Assembly: GCA_903994635.1 (NCBI GenBank)
Contig: CAJEXQ010000004.1
Location: 58,721-122,720, forward strand
Origin: an uncultured Chlorobiaceae bacterium
GTDB taxonomy: Bacteria > Bacteroidota > Chlorobiia > Chlorobiales > Chlorobiaceae
Direction of reading: 5' to 3'
DNA: 64,000 bases
Shown one piece after another: positions 53,608 through 63,327 of this stretch. The notes under the pieces were generated by a model. It searched no databases. It worked only from the letters and a program-made list of their open reading frames with translations, and was not told where the DNA came from. Numbering within the stretch: position 1 is the first letter of the stretch; every line of letters begins with the position of its first letter. The position numbers and the translations under genes were made by a program.

Positions 53608-54609
53608 TTAATCACGCTCCTGCTTCGGATCGCGGTTCATCAGCTCTAAAATAGCCTGTTGCACGGGTTTTGCGTCGAAAAGCATCTCGTACACCGCCTT
53701 TGTGATAGGCATTTCGACTCCAACGGTCCTGCTCAGTTCATAAACAGCTCTGGAGGTGTGAACGCCTTCGGCCACCATATTCATTGAGCTGATCACGTCA
53801 TCGAGAGAACGGCCACGGCCAATCTCCTCTCCAACAGAGCGGTTGCGGCTGTGGCGGCTTAAACAGGTAACAACCAGATCTCCTATCCCGGCAAGACCGG
53901 AAATGGTGACAGCATCGCCACCCAGTTTGATGCAAAGTCTTGATATTTCAGCAAGTCCTCGGGTAATAATGGCCGCCTTGGCATTGTCGCCGAAGCCGAT
54001 ACCGTCCGAAATCCCTGCGGCAATGGCGATGATGTTTTTCACTGAGCCAGCTATTTCAACTCCGATGATGTCGGTATTGACGTAGACACGGAACATATTG
54101 GTATGGAACACCTCCTGAACTTTTTCGGCAGTAGCGAGCGAAGGAGAGGAGGCGACAACCGTTGTTGGCTGCTCTTTTGAGACCTCTTCGGCATGGCTTG
54201 GACCATAGAGCGCGACGACCTGTGAGGCGCGCAGACCCGGAAGCACTTCAAGCAACACTTCCGACATGCGTTTGCCTGTACCAATTTCAATCCCCTTGGC
54301 AACATTAACCAAAATTTTGTCGTCAAGCGCAATATCGCTGAAGCCGAGAAGTGTTTCACGGAGGGCCTGGGAGGGTACTGCGGTAACAATCATCTGAGAC
54401 CATGAAACCAGATCACGCAAACGGGCAACAACCTGCAATGTTTCAGGGAAATGAACTCCCTTGAGGTAGCGGCGGTTCTCGCGTTCAGCTTCAAGCTTTG
54501 CTGCAAATTCAGGGCGGTGGGCCCACAAGCACACCTGATAACCTTTTTTTGCAAGCAGCACAGCAAGAGTTGTCCCCCAACTTCCGGCCCCCAGTACAGC
54601 AATATTCAT
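53608..54609 (-). CDS. gpsA: Glycerol-3-phosphate dehydrogenase [NAD(P)+]
   Basis: This 333-residue protein has [22 protein letters not shown] (NAD-binding), [18 protein letters not shown] and [14 protein letters not shown] with the catalytic Lys. It makes sn-glycerol-3-phosphate for membrane lipids. plsY lies 15 bp upstream on the same strand, linking substrate supply with its acylation. Confidence 0.95.
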   Translation of the reverse strand: MNIAVLGAGSWGTTLAVLLAKKGYQVCLWAHRPEFAAKLEAERENRRYLKGVHFPETLQVVARLRDLVSWSQMIVTAVPSQALRETLLGFSDIALDDKILVNVAKGIEIGTGKRMSEVLLEVLPGLRASQVVALYGPSHAEEVSKEQPTTVVASSPSLATAEKVQEVFHTNMFRVYVNTDIIGVEIAGSVKNIIAIAAGISDGIGFGDNAKAAIITRGLAEISRLCIKLGGDAVTISGLAGIGDLVVTCLSRHSRNRSVGEEIGRGRSLDDVISSMNMVAEGVHTSRAVYELSRTVGVEMPITKAVYEMLFDAKPVQQAILELMNRDPKQERD

Positions 54610-54624
54610 CAGGATGTCAAGGCG

Positions 54625-55332
54625 TTACGAATGCTTTCCAAACGTCACGCGACTCTCGGTGCCAGAGATCAGCCGCCTGATATTGGCCCGGTGCGTGTAG
54701 AGAATGGCAAGCGCAACAATGAGCCCGAATATCATGAGGTGATAGTCGAGGCTGTCATGGAAAAAGAGCTTTGAACCAAATAACTTGATGTAATAGTCAA
54801 GACCGCTGCCAAGCTCGAAAAAATATTTGCGGACAGCAATAATCAGGGGAAATGCAATTGCCGCAAGCATGGAGGCAACGGAGACATGCCGTGAAAGATA
54901 GACGGTAAGAAGAAAAATGCCGACAACCATCAACATGCTTACCGGAGCGATGCCGATCAGCATACCGGCGGCAGTACTCACCCCCTTGCCTCCCTTGAAG
55001 CCAGCAAAAAGGGTAAAAACATGACCAATGACAGCGCTCATTCCGGCAAGGAGCCTCAACGCCACCTCATTGATGTCGGGGAACTGGCCTAGCGGATGAA
55101 GCCGAAAAAAAGCAACAACACCAACTGCCGCCACAACACCCTTGACAATATCAATGAGCGTAACAATAAGGCCTGGCTTCCAGCCGAGTACCCTGAAGGC
55201 ATTGGTGCCCCCGGCGTTCCCGCTGCCAAAGTTGCGGATATCAATCCCCTTGAGCATTTTTCCTGCCATAAGGCTGGTAGGAATAGAGCCGATGAGGTAG
55301 CTCACCAGCAATATGACCAACAACGTCGTCAT
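54625..55332 (-). CDS. plsY: Acyl-phosphate:glycerol-3-phosphate acyltransferase PlsY
   Basis: This 235-residue membrane protein has about six or seven hydrophobic segments. [32 protein letters not shown], and [15 protein letters not shown] are the three PlsY motifs. It uses acyl-phosphate and the glycerol-3-phosphate made by gpsA next door. purM lies 15 bp upstream. Confidence 0.94.
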   Translation of the reverse strand: MTTLLVILLVSYLIGSIPTSLMAGKMLKGIDIRNFGSGNAGGTNAFRVLGWKPGLIVTLIDIVKGVVAAVGVVAFFRLHPLGQFPDINEVALRLLAGMSAVIGHVFTLFAGFKGGKGVSTAAGMLIGIAPVSMLMVVGIFLLTVYLSRHVSVASMLAAIAFPLIIAVRKYFFELGSGLDYYIKLFGSKLFFHDSLDYHLMIFGLIVALAILYTHRANIRRLISGTESRVTFGKHS

Positions 55333-55347
55333 AACCCCCCCCGCTTA

Positions 55348-56337
55348 TTAAATTCTGGATACCTTCCCAACAATGTACGCATTTTCTCCCTGAGATTTTA
55401 AGGTGGCAAGCACCTTCTCGACGGCATTTTTTTCAACTATCATCACCAGCCCCACACCGAGATTGAAGGTCCTTCTCATATCTTCTTCAGGCACGTGCCC
55501 CTCCTTGCGGATGATATCGAAAATAGCAGGTTCCGGCCACGAATTCCACTCAACATCAAGCGTCAAACCACTAGGTACCATGCGCATGGTGTTGCCCATG
55601 AGACCGCCTCCCGTAATGTGGGAGAGGCCCCTGATATCAGGCGAACCGAAGAAGGGCTCAATGACTGAGAGATAGGAGCGATGAACCTTCAGGAGTGCCT
55701 CGCCAACTGTTCCTTCAAGAGTTGAAAAAGTGTTGTGCATCCTGCCATCAAGCACTTTGCGTGCCAGAGAGTAGCCGTTGGTGTGCAGGCCGGTCGAAGG
55801 GAGCCCGATAAGCACATCATCTTCTTTGACAGCAGAGCCGTTGATGATTTTTTCATGATCGACAACCCCTACGATAGAGCCCGCCAGGTCAAAATCTTTC
55901 TCCTGATAGAGGCCAGGCATCTCCGCAGTTTCACCACCGATAAGCGCACACCCATTTTCACGGCAGGCATTCACCATGCCGGTTACAACAGCGGCAGCAA
56001 TGTCGGGTGTCAGTTTACCGCAAGCATAATAGTCAAGGAAAAAAAGCGGTTTTGCTCCACAGACAAGAATATCGTTCACGCAATGATTCACCAGGCATGA
56101 GCCGACGGTGTCGTAATGGCCAAGCTCAATGGCAATTTTCAGTTTTGTGCCGACCCCGTCAATGCTGCTGACCAGCACCGGCTTTTTATACTGCGAGAAA
56201 TCCGGCAGAAAAAAACCTCCGAAAGCCCCGATATCGGTGATGACTCCGGGTGTAAAGGTCTGGCGCACCTGGGGTTTGATCATGCGGACAAACTCTTCAC
56301 CTGCACTGATATCAACTCCGGCTTTTTTATAATCCAT
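55348..56337 (-). CDS. purM: Phosphoribosylformylglycinamidine cyclo-ligase
   Basis: This 329-residue enzyme has [16 protein letters not shown] at the start, [31 protein letters not shown] and [17 protein letters not shown], with [14 protein letters not shown] near residue 240. It closes the imidazole ring of purines with ATP. It lies between lysC and plsY on the same strand. Confidence 0.95.
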   Translation of the reverse strand: MDYKKAGVDISAGEEFVRMIKPQVRQTFTPGVITDIGAFGGFFLPDFSQYKKPVLVSSIDGVGTKLKIAIELGHYDTVGSCLVNHCVNDILVCGAKPLFFLDYYACGKLTPDIAAAVVTGMVNACRENGCALIGGETAEMPGLYQEKDFDLAGSIVGVVDHEKIINGSAVKEDDVLIGLPSTGLHTNGYSLARKVLDGRMHNTFSTLEGTVGEALLKVHRSYLSVIEPFFGSPDIRGLSHITGGGLMGNTMRMVPSGLTLDVEWNSWPEPAIFDIIRKEGHVPEEDMRRTFNLGVGLVMIVEKNAVEKVLATLKSQGENAYIVGKVSRI

Positions 56338-56382
56338 TTTGTGGCACCTCTTGTTTTTGATACAATTAACCGCGTCGCTCCA

Positions 56383-57798
56383 CTACCGGTTACCGGCAGG
56401 TGTTTCAAAAATTGCATGATCTTGCGGCGCCGAGAAAAATTCCCGGTGAAGATTATTGACTGCCGTTACAACCTCTGGCTCCTCGACCACAACACCGACA
56501 TTGATCTCCGAAGCTCCCTGGGAGATCATCCTGAGATTGACATCTTTCAATGCACTGAAAATTCTGCCAGCAACACCACGCGACATTCGGAGATTATCGC
56601 CAACAACACTGATGGTGGCAACATTGTGCTCAATTTCAACATCACCAATAGTTTTCAAATCCTGAATCAGCTCGGTACTGAAACTCTTGTCGTCAACCGT
56701 GAGCGACACCGAGACCTCACTGGTTGAAATCATCTCCACCGACACGCTGTAACGGGCAAAAACATCGAATAATTCATTCATAAACCCGTGTCGGCCCATC
56801 ATGCGGTTTGAGCGTACATTGATAATGCACTGCCCCTTTTTCACCGCAATTGATTTGACAAGTCCCTCGTAGCTCATGCCCGAAAGCCTTGCGGGATCAT
56901 TGGTAATGATGGTGCCCTTGGCATCGGGATGCAGCGAGTTAAGCACATAGACCGGAATATTTTTCTGAACCGCAGGCGCAATGGTATCGGGATGCAGAAC
57001 CTTGGCGCCGAGATAGGCAAGTTCCGCCGCCTCAGAGAATGTCATCACCCTGATGCTCCTCGCTTCGGGCACAAGGCGCGGATCGCAGGTCATGACACCA
57101 TCAACATCAGTCCATATCTGTATTGCGCTTTCATCAAGCCATGCCCCGAAAAGGGCTGCCGAAAAGTCGGAACCACCACGTCCAAGTGTTGTTGTACGGC
57201 CATCTTTTGTTGCTCCGATATACCCCTGGGTGACAACGGTTATTCCCTTTGCAAGCAAGGGGCGGATAATCTGGTTGACATTTGCTTCGCACAGCTCATC
57301 AAGTGGCCGGGCAAAGCCAAAGTTATTGTCAGTAATCATGACGGTGCGAATATCGACCCAGGCAACATTATGCCCCAGCACCTTCATTGCTGCTGCAAAA
57401 ACTGTCGTTGAAAAGAGTTCACCGAATGAGCAGAACATATCCCTCGAACGCTCTGTCAGTTCGCCAACAATATCAACGCCCTTGATCAGCATTTCAAGAC
57501 GACTGGCAAGCTGCTCTATTGTTATGGCCAGTTCAGCCTTCTGTTCAGCACTTTTGATCAGTTCATCAACCAGCTTGAGATGGAAACTGTGCACCTGGCC
57601 AGCAAGCAACATCGCCTCATCAAGAGCGCTACGCCCTGCTGCATCGGCAATATGTACCAGCTTGTTGGTAATTCCGCTGCATGCACTCAGCACCACAAGC
57701 GGAGTCCCCTTCTCCTCTTCCCTCGCAACAATAGAAATAGCCTGCTGCATGGCCCGCGCCGTCCCTACGGAAGTCCCGCCGAATTTCATTACCGCCAT
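56383..57798 (-). CDS. lysC: Aspartokinase (monofunctional)
   Basis: This 471-residue protein has [15 protein letters not shown] at the N-terminus, [18 protein letters not shown] and [16 protein letters not shown] in the kinase domain, then two ACT domains (from about 315). It starts the aspartate family pathway (lysine, threonine, methionine, diaminopimelate). No homoserine dehydrogenase domain is fused. The 45 bp to purM suggest loose operon membership only. Confidence 0.93.
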   Translation of the reverse strand: MAVMKFGGTSVGTARAMQQAISIVAREEEKGTPLVVLSACSGITNKLVHIADAAGRSALDEAMLLAGQVHSFHLKLVDELIKSAEQKAELAITIEQLASRLEMLIKGVDIVGELTERSRDMFCSFGELFSTTVFAAAMKVLGHNVAWVDIRTVMITDNNFGFARPLDELCEANVNQIIRPLLAKGITVVTQGYIGATKDGRTTTLGRGGSDFSAALFGAWLDESAIQIWTDVDGVMTCDPRLVPEARSIRVMTFSEAAELAYLGAKVLHPDTIAPAVQKNIPVYVLNSLHPDAKGTIITNDPARLSGMSYEGLVKSIAVKKGQCIINVRSNRMMGRHGFMNELFDVFARYSVSVEMISTSEVSVSLTVDDKSFSTELIQDLKTIGDVEIEHNVATISVVGDNLRMSRGVAGRIFSALKDVNLRMISQGASEINVGVVVEEPEVVTAVNNLHREFFSAPQDHAIFETPAGNR

Positions 57799-57973
57799 AT
57801 ATCTTTTAAACCTGTGAGTTAACTATTATCTTATCCAGGAAAAACCTTTCGGCCATCGCAAAACTGGTTGCTTTCTTTTGATGGCTGTAGATACTAAACG
57901 GTTTGTATCTTACAGAAAAGAAGGTGCTTACTGAGTCGTTTCCCATGAAATCAAGAGCCATTTATATCTTTTC

Positions 57974-58558
57974 ATGAAACTCTCCAAAACGTCGCGGCTA
58001 CTCACTCTCACTCTCATTGCTCTGACACTGTTTGGCCTGAGCAGTTGCCAGATCTTGCGAAGAGGTTCAGGAGAGAACCAAGGGTGGAAATATAGTTTAA
58101 AAAAGAGAAAAACGCATATCTCCTGTCTGGCGGAAGGTGGTAGCCAGCCCGTCATCAAAACCTTGCCACTCAAGGTATCCGAACGGTCGTTTGATAGGCT
58201 CATTTCATCAATTGACGACCTGATCGGTGCCAGTTATCGCCCTGGCGGGAGTGACCCCGGTGGCTTCGACTGCTCTGGCTTCGTGCAGTATCTCTATAAA
58301 AAACAGTTCAGGATGCTCCTTCCGCATACTGCAGGAGAACAAGCACCGCTTGGTAGTGCAATACCTGAAAATAAACAGTGGCCTGGCGACCTTGTTTTTT
58401 TCAGTATCGGGGGGCAGAGAATTGACCATGTCGGCATCTTTATTGGCAAGAACCGCTTTGCCCATGCGGCCAACAGTGGCATCAGAATTGACAACATGGC
58501 AGATCCCTATTATCGCAGCCACTACGCAACATCATCACGCATCATAACGGTTGATTGA
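57974..58558 (+). CDS. NlpC/P60 lipoprotein (murein peptidase)
   Basis: This 194-residue lipoprotein has lipobox LSSC (Cys25). The NlpC/P60 domain covers residues 75-194: FDCSGFVQYLY with catalytic Cys98, IDHVGIFIG with His150, and AHAANSG with His162. It probably cuts gamma-D-Glu-diaminopimelate bonds of peptidoglycan. The 175 bp upstream hold a possible promoter but nothing distinct. It stands alone. Confidence 0.88.
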   Translation: MKLSKTSRLLTLTLIALTLFGLSSCQILRRGSGENQGWKYSLKKRKTHISCLAEGGSQPVIKTLPLKVSERSFDRLISSIDDLIGASYRPGGSDPGGFDCSGFVQYLYKKQFRMLLPHTAGEQAPLGSAIPENKQWPGDLVFFSIGGQRIDHVGIFIGKNRFAHAANSGIRIDNMADPYYRSHYATSSRIITVD

Positions 58559-58674
58559 CCTGCTTTGCCACCGAAAATGGCTATATTGCCCCATAAACGG
58601 GAAAGCCCCGTAGTGGTGGTATGTCGGTAGAATTCAACAATTGATGATTCTGACCGTCGAATTTATAAACTTCT

Positions 58675-59541
58675 ATGTCCCAACCCGGATTGAACAATTA
58701 CATTGAACTGGCCTTTGACCTTGAAGCCGACCTTCACGAGCTCTGCATTGCCCTGCTTGCTGGAGAGGGGATAGAATCTTTTCTTGAAGAGGATCACCAA
58801 CTGCTCGCCTATCTGCCTGAAACCGAATGGACGGCAGAAAAAGAGCAGGCCATTCGCACCATGTTGCAGGAGAGGCTGGGGAGAGTCCCCGACTATCAGG
58901 CAACCCTGATTGCCGACAGGAACTGGAATGAGGAGTGGGAGGCAACCCTGGAACCGATCGAAATATCCGACCGGCTACTGATTGTGCAAAAAAACAAGGG
59001 CACCCAGGGAAAACCTGGTCAGATTGTGATCGAAATCAATCCGAAGATGTCCTTCGGTACCGGCTACCATGCCACAACGCGCCTGATGCTGCGTCAAATG
59101 GAGCAGCTCGACCTGAAAGAGAAGAAAATCATGGATATCGGCACCGGCACCGGCGTTCTTGCCATTGCCGCCCGCAAGCTCGGCAACAATCTGCCCATCC
59201 TCGCTTTCGACAACAACTCATGGGCGGCGGAAAACGCGGCTGAGAATATCGAAGAGAACAACGCGCCGGATATTCACATCAAACTCCTTGATGCTGAAGA
59301 GGATCTTGTCGTAAACCTGAAAGAGGGATACAACCTGATTCTGGCCAACATCAACAAAAACGTTATCGACCGCATTCTTCCGGCAATTCGCAAATACGCT
59401 CCTGCCGCCCCGGTACTCCTCTCCGGCGTGCTGGTCTATGATGAACCATGGCTGAAAAAACTCAGCAAACAGCTTGGCTACGAGATGGTAACGACTATTT
59501 ATGAAGACGAATGGCTTTCAGCTTATATCCGACCGCTATGA
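58675..59541 (+). CDS. prmA: Ribosomal protein L11 methyltransferase
   Basis: This 288-residue protein has an N-terminal substrate-recognition domain, then MSFGTGYHATTRLMLR, IMDIGTGTGVLAIAARKLG, ILAFDNNSWAAENAAENI and NLILANINKNV, as in PrmA. It trimethylates L11. Its stop codon overlaps the ppx start as ATGA. Confidence 0.93.
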   Translation: MSQPGLNNYIELAFDLEADLHELCIALLAGEGIESFLEEDHQLLAYLPETEWTAEKEQAIRTMLQERLGRVPDYQATLIADRNWNEEWEATLEPIEISDRLLIVQKNKGTQGKPGQIVIEINPKMSFGTGYHATTRLMLRQMEQLDLKEKKIMDIGTGTGVLAIAARKLGNNLPILAFDNNSWAAENAAENIEENNAPDIHIKLLDAEEDLVVNLKEGYNLILANINKNVIDRILPAIRKYAPAAPVLLSGVLVYDEPWLKKLSKQLGYEMVTTIYEDEWLSAYIRPL

Positions 59542-60476
59542 AAAAGAGAGTCTCCTGTATTGATATCGGCACCAACACCGCCCTGCTGCTGATAGCCGAC
59601 CTTGAACCGGAGAGTGGCAGCATCGTGCCGGTTTTCCATAAACAGACCATTCTGCGATTGGGAAAAAATGTTGATGCGGAGAAAATTATCGATACTGCAG
59701 CCCTTCAACGGCTCATCGACTGCATGGCTGATTATTGCGGGATAAGCGATGCGCATAACTCCGAAACCATCATTGCCGCAGGCACAAGCGCCCTGAGAGA
59801 TGCCAAAAACCGCACCGAGATTATTGATGCTGTGGAGCGTGCAGCAGGAGTTTCCATTAAATGCATCGCAGGCCACGAGGAGGCAGAACTCACCTTTTGC
59901 GGCGCTGTTGCAGGAATGAGCGATCTGCCGGAGCTTTTCACCGTTATAGACATCGGAGGAGGTAGTACCGAAATCTCCATGGGCTCGCTTGAAGCTATAG
60001 AAGAGAGCGTCAGTATCGACATCGGTTCGGTGAGGCTGACGGAACGATTCTTTTCAACACTCCCGCCCTCTCAAGAGGAGTTCGCCGCTGCCAAAGCGCA
60101 CGTCGACCAACTTTTTACCTCGAATATTATCCCTTTTTTTGCCGGACGTGAACGGGCCTACGGTGTTGCCGGAACAGTGACCACCATTGCGCAGGTGAGC
60201 CAGGGCTTGAAACACTTCGATGCCTTGAAGGTACACAACTATCCGCTCCAGTATCAGGATGTGCACGCCTTTCTCGAAAAGCTTAAGGTGAGCACCCTTG
60301 AGGAGATCATCGAACTCGGCATTCCCGACGGGCGCGCCGACGTTATTACCATGGGCACCCTGATTCTGCACCAGTTCATGCGCCTGCTTGGTGTCGGAGA
60401 GATTCGTGTCAGCATTCAGGGGCTGCGCTTCGGTCTGGCACAAAAGGAGCTGCTTCGTCTCCAGGGAAACATCTGA
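59538..60476 (+). CDS. Ppx/GppA family exopolyphosphatase
   Basis: This 312-residue protein has CIDIGTNTALLLIAD at the N-terminus, AAGTSALRDAKNR, FTVIDIGGGSTEISMG and YGVAGTVTTIAQV, the actin-like ATPase motifs of Ppx/GppA phosphatases. It removes phosphate from polyphosphate or pppGpp. I start at ATG 59538, which overlaps prmA by 4 bp; an in-frame codon at 59511 lies within prmA. Its 3' end overlaps the convergent methyltransferase pseudogene by 68 bp. Confidence 0.9.
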   Translation: MKKRVSCIDIGTNTALLLIADLEPESGSIVPVFHKQTILRLGKNVDAEKIIDTAALQRLIDCMADYCGISDAHNSETIIAAGTSALRDAKNRTEIIDAVERAAGVSIKCIAGHEEAELTFCGAVAGMSDLPELFTVIDIGGGSTEISMGSLEAIEESVSIDIGSVRLTERFFSTLPPSQEEFAAAKAHVDQLFTSNIIPFFAGRERAYGVAGTVTTIAQVSQGLKHFDALKVHNYPLQYQDVHAFLEKLKVSTLEEIIELGIPDGRADVITMGTLILHQFMRLLGVGEIRVSIQGLRFGLAQKELLRLQGNI

Positions 60477-61668
60477 GCACGTAGATGCAGAGAGGATGGC
60501 CCATTGCATCCCTGGTAAAAAAAAGAAAGGCCCTCTCGTTCTCAAGAAGCCGGTATTTTTTCCGAAGCTCCTCCGCCGAAAGGGGGAAATCGCGCCGTTG
60601 GATGCTTGCCCCTGCAATGGCGTGACGCTCCAGAAAAGCCCTGAAGCTTTTCGGCTTGTACGGAACGCACTCAACCACCCGGAAACTCCTGCCAGGGAAG
60701 GCCTCAATTTTGCGGTCAGCGGTGAGATAATCAACGCTCTTGTTCACAAACTGGAGGCCAGAATCCCTCGCAAGCACCGCCGAAAGCCTCGCCTTGATAA
60801 TGGCCGGATCAGGCTCATAGAGATACTCATTCACCGCCGTACCAACCACTCTCGGCGCATCACTACTCCCTACAACTTCAGTTATCTCCTCCGAATCAGC
60901 GTTCAGGCAGACCGCTTTTACCTGCACGGGCCCATCCGAGGGATACGCGCGCTCAAGCAACAGCAAAATCTCCTTGCATTCACGATCAACCGACACCACA
61001 ATAATCGTGTGCAGAGCAGGTAACAGCTTTTTCAGCCCGCTGATTTCAAGTGCCGGAGAGGCCTTGATGCAAACCCTCTCTGCATGACGGAGCAGAAGAT
61101 CATGAGAGGCCACAACATCCGGACTTGCCGCCTCCAGCGCTATGGAGCGATGCCCCTCCTCACGGCGGGCTGGATCAACAAAAATCCAGTCAAACGAGTC
61201 GTCCGGGTACTCCGCAAGCAGGCTGATGCTTTCGCCGTTTTTTACCTGAACATTGGCAACTCCGCTCACCTTCAGGTTATGCTCAACCACGGCACAAAGC
61301 AGAGAATCACGCTCGCAGTAAACCACCTCCTGAAACGTCCGTGCAAGAAACATTGTATCGACACCAAGACCGCCGCTCAAATCGAGCGCCCTCTTGCCCG
61401 ACATAAGCGAAGCCTTGTAAGCCGCAGTGCGCTCCCCGGAGGATTACTCAAGCGCCAATGGCGTATAGAGCATGTTGTGCTGCGAAAGCGTTGGTAGTTT
61501 TTTTACAGCCTTCTGGCGGCAGGCAAGCTGCTCCGCCATCGCCCGAATCGGCAACTCCGTGCGGCCATGAAACTGCATGGCAAAAGCTGCCGGATCGTCG
61601 TCACGATGTAATACAAGCTGAGCCTGAATATCGGGATTCTGCAAGTTTTGGAATTCAGAACGGGTCAT
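60409..61668 (-). pseudogene. THUMP-like methyltransferase, copy 1, with nonsense codon
   Basis: The frame runs from ATG 61668 to the stop at 60409 but is cut by TAA at 61446-61444 after HNMLYTPLALE. In copy 2 the same codon is CAA (LALEQSSGERTAA), so one C-to-T change created the stop. An intact gene would give about 419 residues: a helical N-domain, a Rossmann methyltransferase core (ALDLSGGLGVDTMFLA, FDWIFVDPARREEG) and a THUMP-like C-domain. Restart at ATG 61404 (MSGKRALDL) could still yield a core without the N-domain. The target is unknown. Confidence 0.82.
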
Positions 61669-61837
61669 GCGTCATACAAATTACGTAAAACTCAATACTT
61701 TTAAAAAACACAAACAGAACAGGAACAATCTGCTATAAAAAAAGCTTCCCCGGCAACAAAATAAAAGCACAGCATCCACCAACTGTCCAGGAAAACAGGT
61801 CTCAGCAAATACGCGTCATAAACGGCCTTCAGCTTCA

Positions 61838-62151
61838 TCAACAATCACAAAAGTCTCTAATTTGCGCCAGCCTTACCCGGAAGGAGCGGCGCCGATATTT
61901 TTTCCGAAGCTCTTCCGCCGAAAGAGGAAAATCGCGTCGCTGGATGCTTGCACCTGCAATGGCATGACGCTTCAAAAAAGCCCTGAAGCTTTTCGGCTTC
62001 CAGGGAATGCACTCAACCACGCGGAACGTCCTGCCGGGGAAGGCCTCAATTTTGCGGTCACCGGTGAGATAATCAACGCTCTTGTTCACAAACTGGAGGT
62101 CAGCGTCCCGCGCAAGCACCGCCGAAAGCCTCGCCTTGATAATGGCCGGAT
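61838..62151 (-). pseudogene. THUMP-like methyltransferase, copy 2, C-terminal fragment
   Basis: From about 61891 to 62151 this is nearly identical to copy 1 (60549-60809, constant offset 1342), for example RLSAVLARDADLQFVNKSVD against RLSAVLARDSGLQFVNKSVD. The match stops abruptly at 62151 where the mobile cassette begins. On the other side it is lost near 61891, so the gene's 3' end is also replaced; the frame now ends with an unrelated tail (RDFCDC). Confidence 0.8.
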
Positions 62152-62238
62152 ACTTGAAACCGGGCACGCTCTACAGCTTATTATGGCAATCTATAGACTT
62201 ACTATTACCCAATCACAGACAAACTATATGCTGACGTT

Positions 62239-62697
62239 ATGAGCAAAAGAACACTGCAACTACAGCAATTGAACAATAAAATGGCGGCATTTGCCTTATT
62301 GAAGGAGGTAGCCATACCTCCGACGGGTTGGATAAAAGCCATTCGTACGGCTCTTGGCATGTCGATGCTGCAGTTGGGCAAGAAATTATCGATCACGAAA
62401 CAAAGTATACAGGATATTGAAAAACGGGAAAAAGAGGGTGCCATCACGATAAAAGCACTATCCGAATTGGGCAAGGCATTGGATATGCGTTTGGTCTATG
62501 GTTTTGTGCCCAATGATGGGTCCCTTGACGCATTGATTGAAAAAAAGGCGTCTCAATTAGCGGCAACCATCGTCCTGCGGACTTCAAACACCATGAAACT
62601 GGAAGATCAGGAAAATTCCAGGCAGCGCATTTCAAAAGCGATTCAAGAGAAAACTGAGGAGCTTAAAAACGAAATGCCTAAAATCTTATGGGATTAG
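62239..62697 (+). CDS. Mobile mystery protein A (HTH transcriptional regulator)
   Basis: This 152-residue protein has an XRE-type helix-turn-helix at about residues 38-80: IRTALGMSMLQLGKKLSITK then QSIQDIEKREKEGAITIKAL. The opening (LQLQQLNNKM) and the pairing with a Fic protein match 'mobile mystery protein A'. It is probably the antitoxin/repressor of the pair. It overlaps the Fic gene by 10 bp. The promoter must lie in the ~60 bp upstream. Confidence 0.85.
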   Translation: MSKRTLQLQQLNNKMAAFALLKEVAIPPTGWIKAIRTALGMSMLQLGKKLSITKQSIQDIEKREKEGAITIKALSELGKALDMRLVYGFVPNDGSLDALIEKKASQLAATIVLRTSNTMKLEDQENSRQRISKAIQEKTEELKNEMPKILWD

Positions 62698-63290
62698 AGC
62701 TGGAGTACAGAGCTGGTCAGACTCCAATCGATGACGATGAAAAAGAGGGGTTACTTATACCTGCCATTGCCACGAGAGCAGAATTAGACGAGTTTGAACA
62801 GCAGAATATTGAAGCGGCTGTCCAGTGGACGTTAATGCGAAATTTTACACATGGAGAAATCTTTACCGAACGCTTTGTCAAGAATGTGCATAAACGGATG
62901 TACGGTAATGTTTGGCGATGGGCTGGCCAGTTTAGAAAAACCAATATAAACCTCGGTGTTGATAAATGGCAGATAGGAACAGAATTAAAGAAGCTGCTGG
63001 ATGATGTGACCTATTGGGTTGATCATAACACCTACAATCCTGATGAAATCGCCGTTCGCTTCAAACACCGTATTGTGAGTATTCATTGCTTTCCGAATGG
63101 AAACGGCCGGCATAGCCGATTGATGGCAGATATTATCATTGAAAAAGTTCTCAAGAAACCTGTATTTAATTGGGGTGCAGGCAGTGTTACTACTGAAGGA
63201 GAAAGCAGAAGTGCTTATCTCAAGGCGATAAGAGCAGCAGATGCCGGGGATTATAAACCGCTTATCGCTTTTGTGAGGTCAATCGAGTGA
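62688..63290 (+). CDS. Mobile mystery protein B (Fic-domain protein)
   Basis: This 200-residue protein carries HCFPNGNGRHSR at 133-144, the Fic catalytic loop H-x-F-x2-G-N-G-R-x2-R with all key residues, so AMP transfer is expected. It matches 'mobile mystery protein B', always found with protein A. No inhibitory [S/T]xxxE[G/N] helix is obvious at the N-terminus. The start overlaps gene A by 10 bp. Confidence 0.87.
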   Translation: MGLELEYRAGQTPIDDDEKEGLLIPAIATRAELDEFEQQNIEAAVQWTLMRNFTHGEIFTERFVKNVHKRMYGNVWRWAGQFRKTNINLGVDKWQIGTELKKLLDDVTYWVDHNTYNPDEIAVRFKHRIVSIHCFPNGNGRHSRLMADIIIEKVLKKPVFNWGAGSVTTEGESRSAYLKAIRAADAGDYKPLIAFVRSIE

Positions 63291-63327
63291 TAAGATGGAG
63301 AACATGCAAAACCGGAGGAGGCTACAG

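Larger units (their letters stand above)
62157..63327. mobile_element. Mobile mystery protein A/B cassette with imperfect flanking repeats
   Basis: About 1.17 kb interrupts copy 2 of the methyltransferase gene. Its ends carry imperfect direct repeats: AAACCGG-7 nt-CTACAG at 62157-62176 and AAACCGG-6 nt-CTACAG at 63309-63327. The cassette holds only the two genes below. Compared with copy 1, about 128 bp of the target (equivalent of 60810-60937) is missing. There is no transposase or recombinase in it, so it must have moved by another route. Confidence 0.6.

Noticed and set aside
62688..63290. Fic protein as a phage-defence or effector protein
   Set aside because: The partner HTH protein and cassette context fit the mobile mystery A/B pair better.
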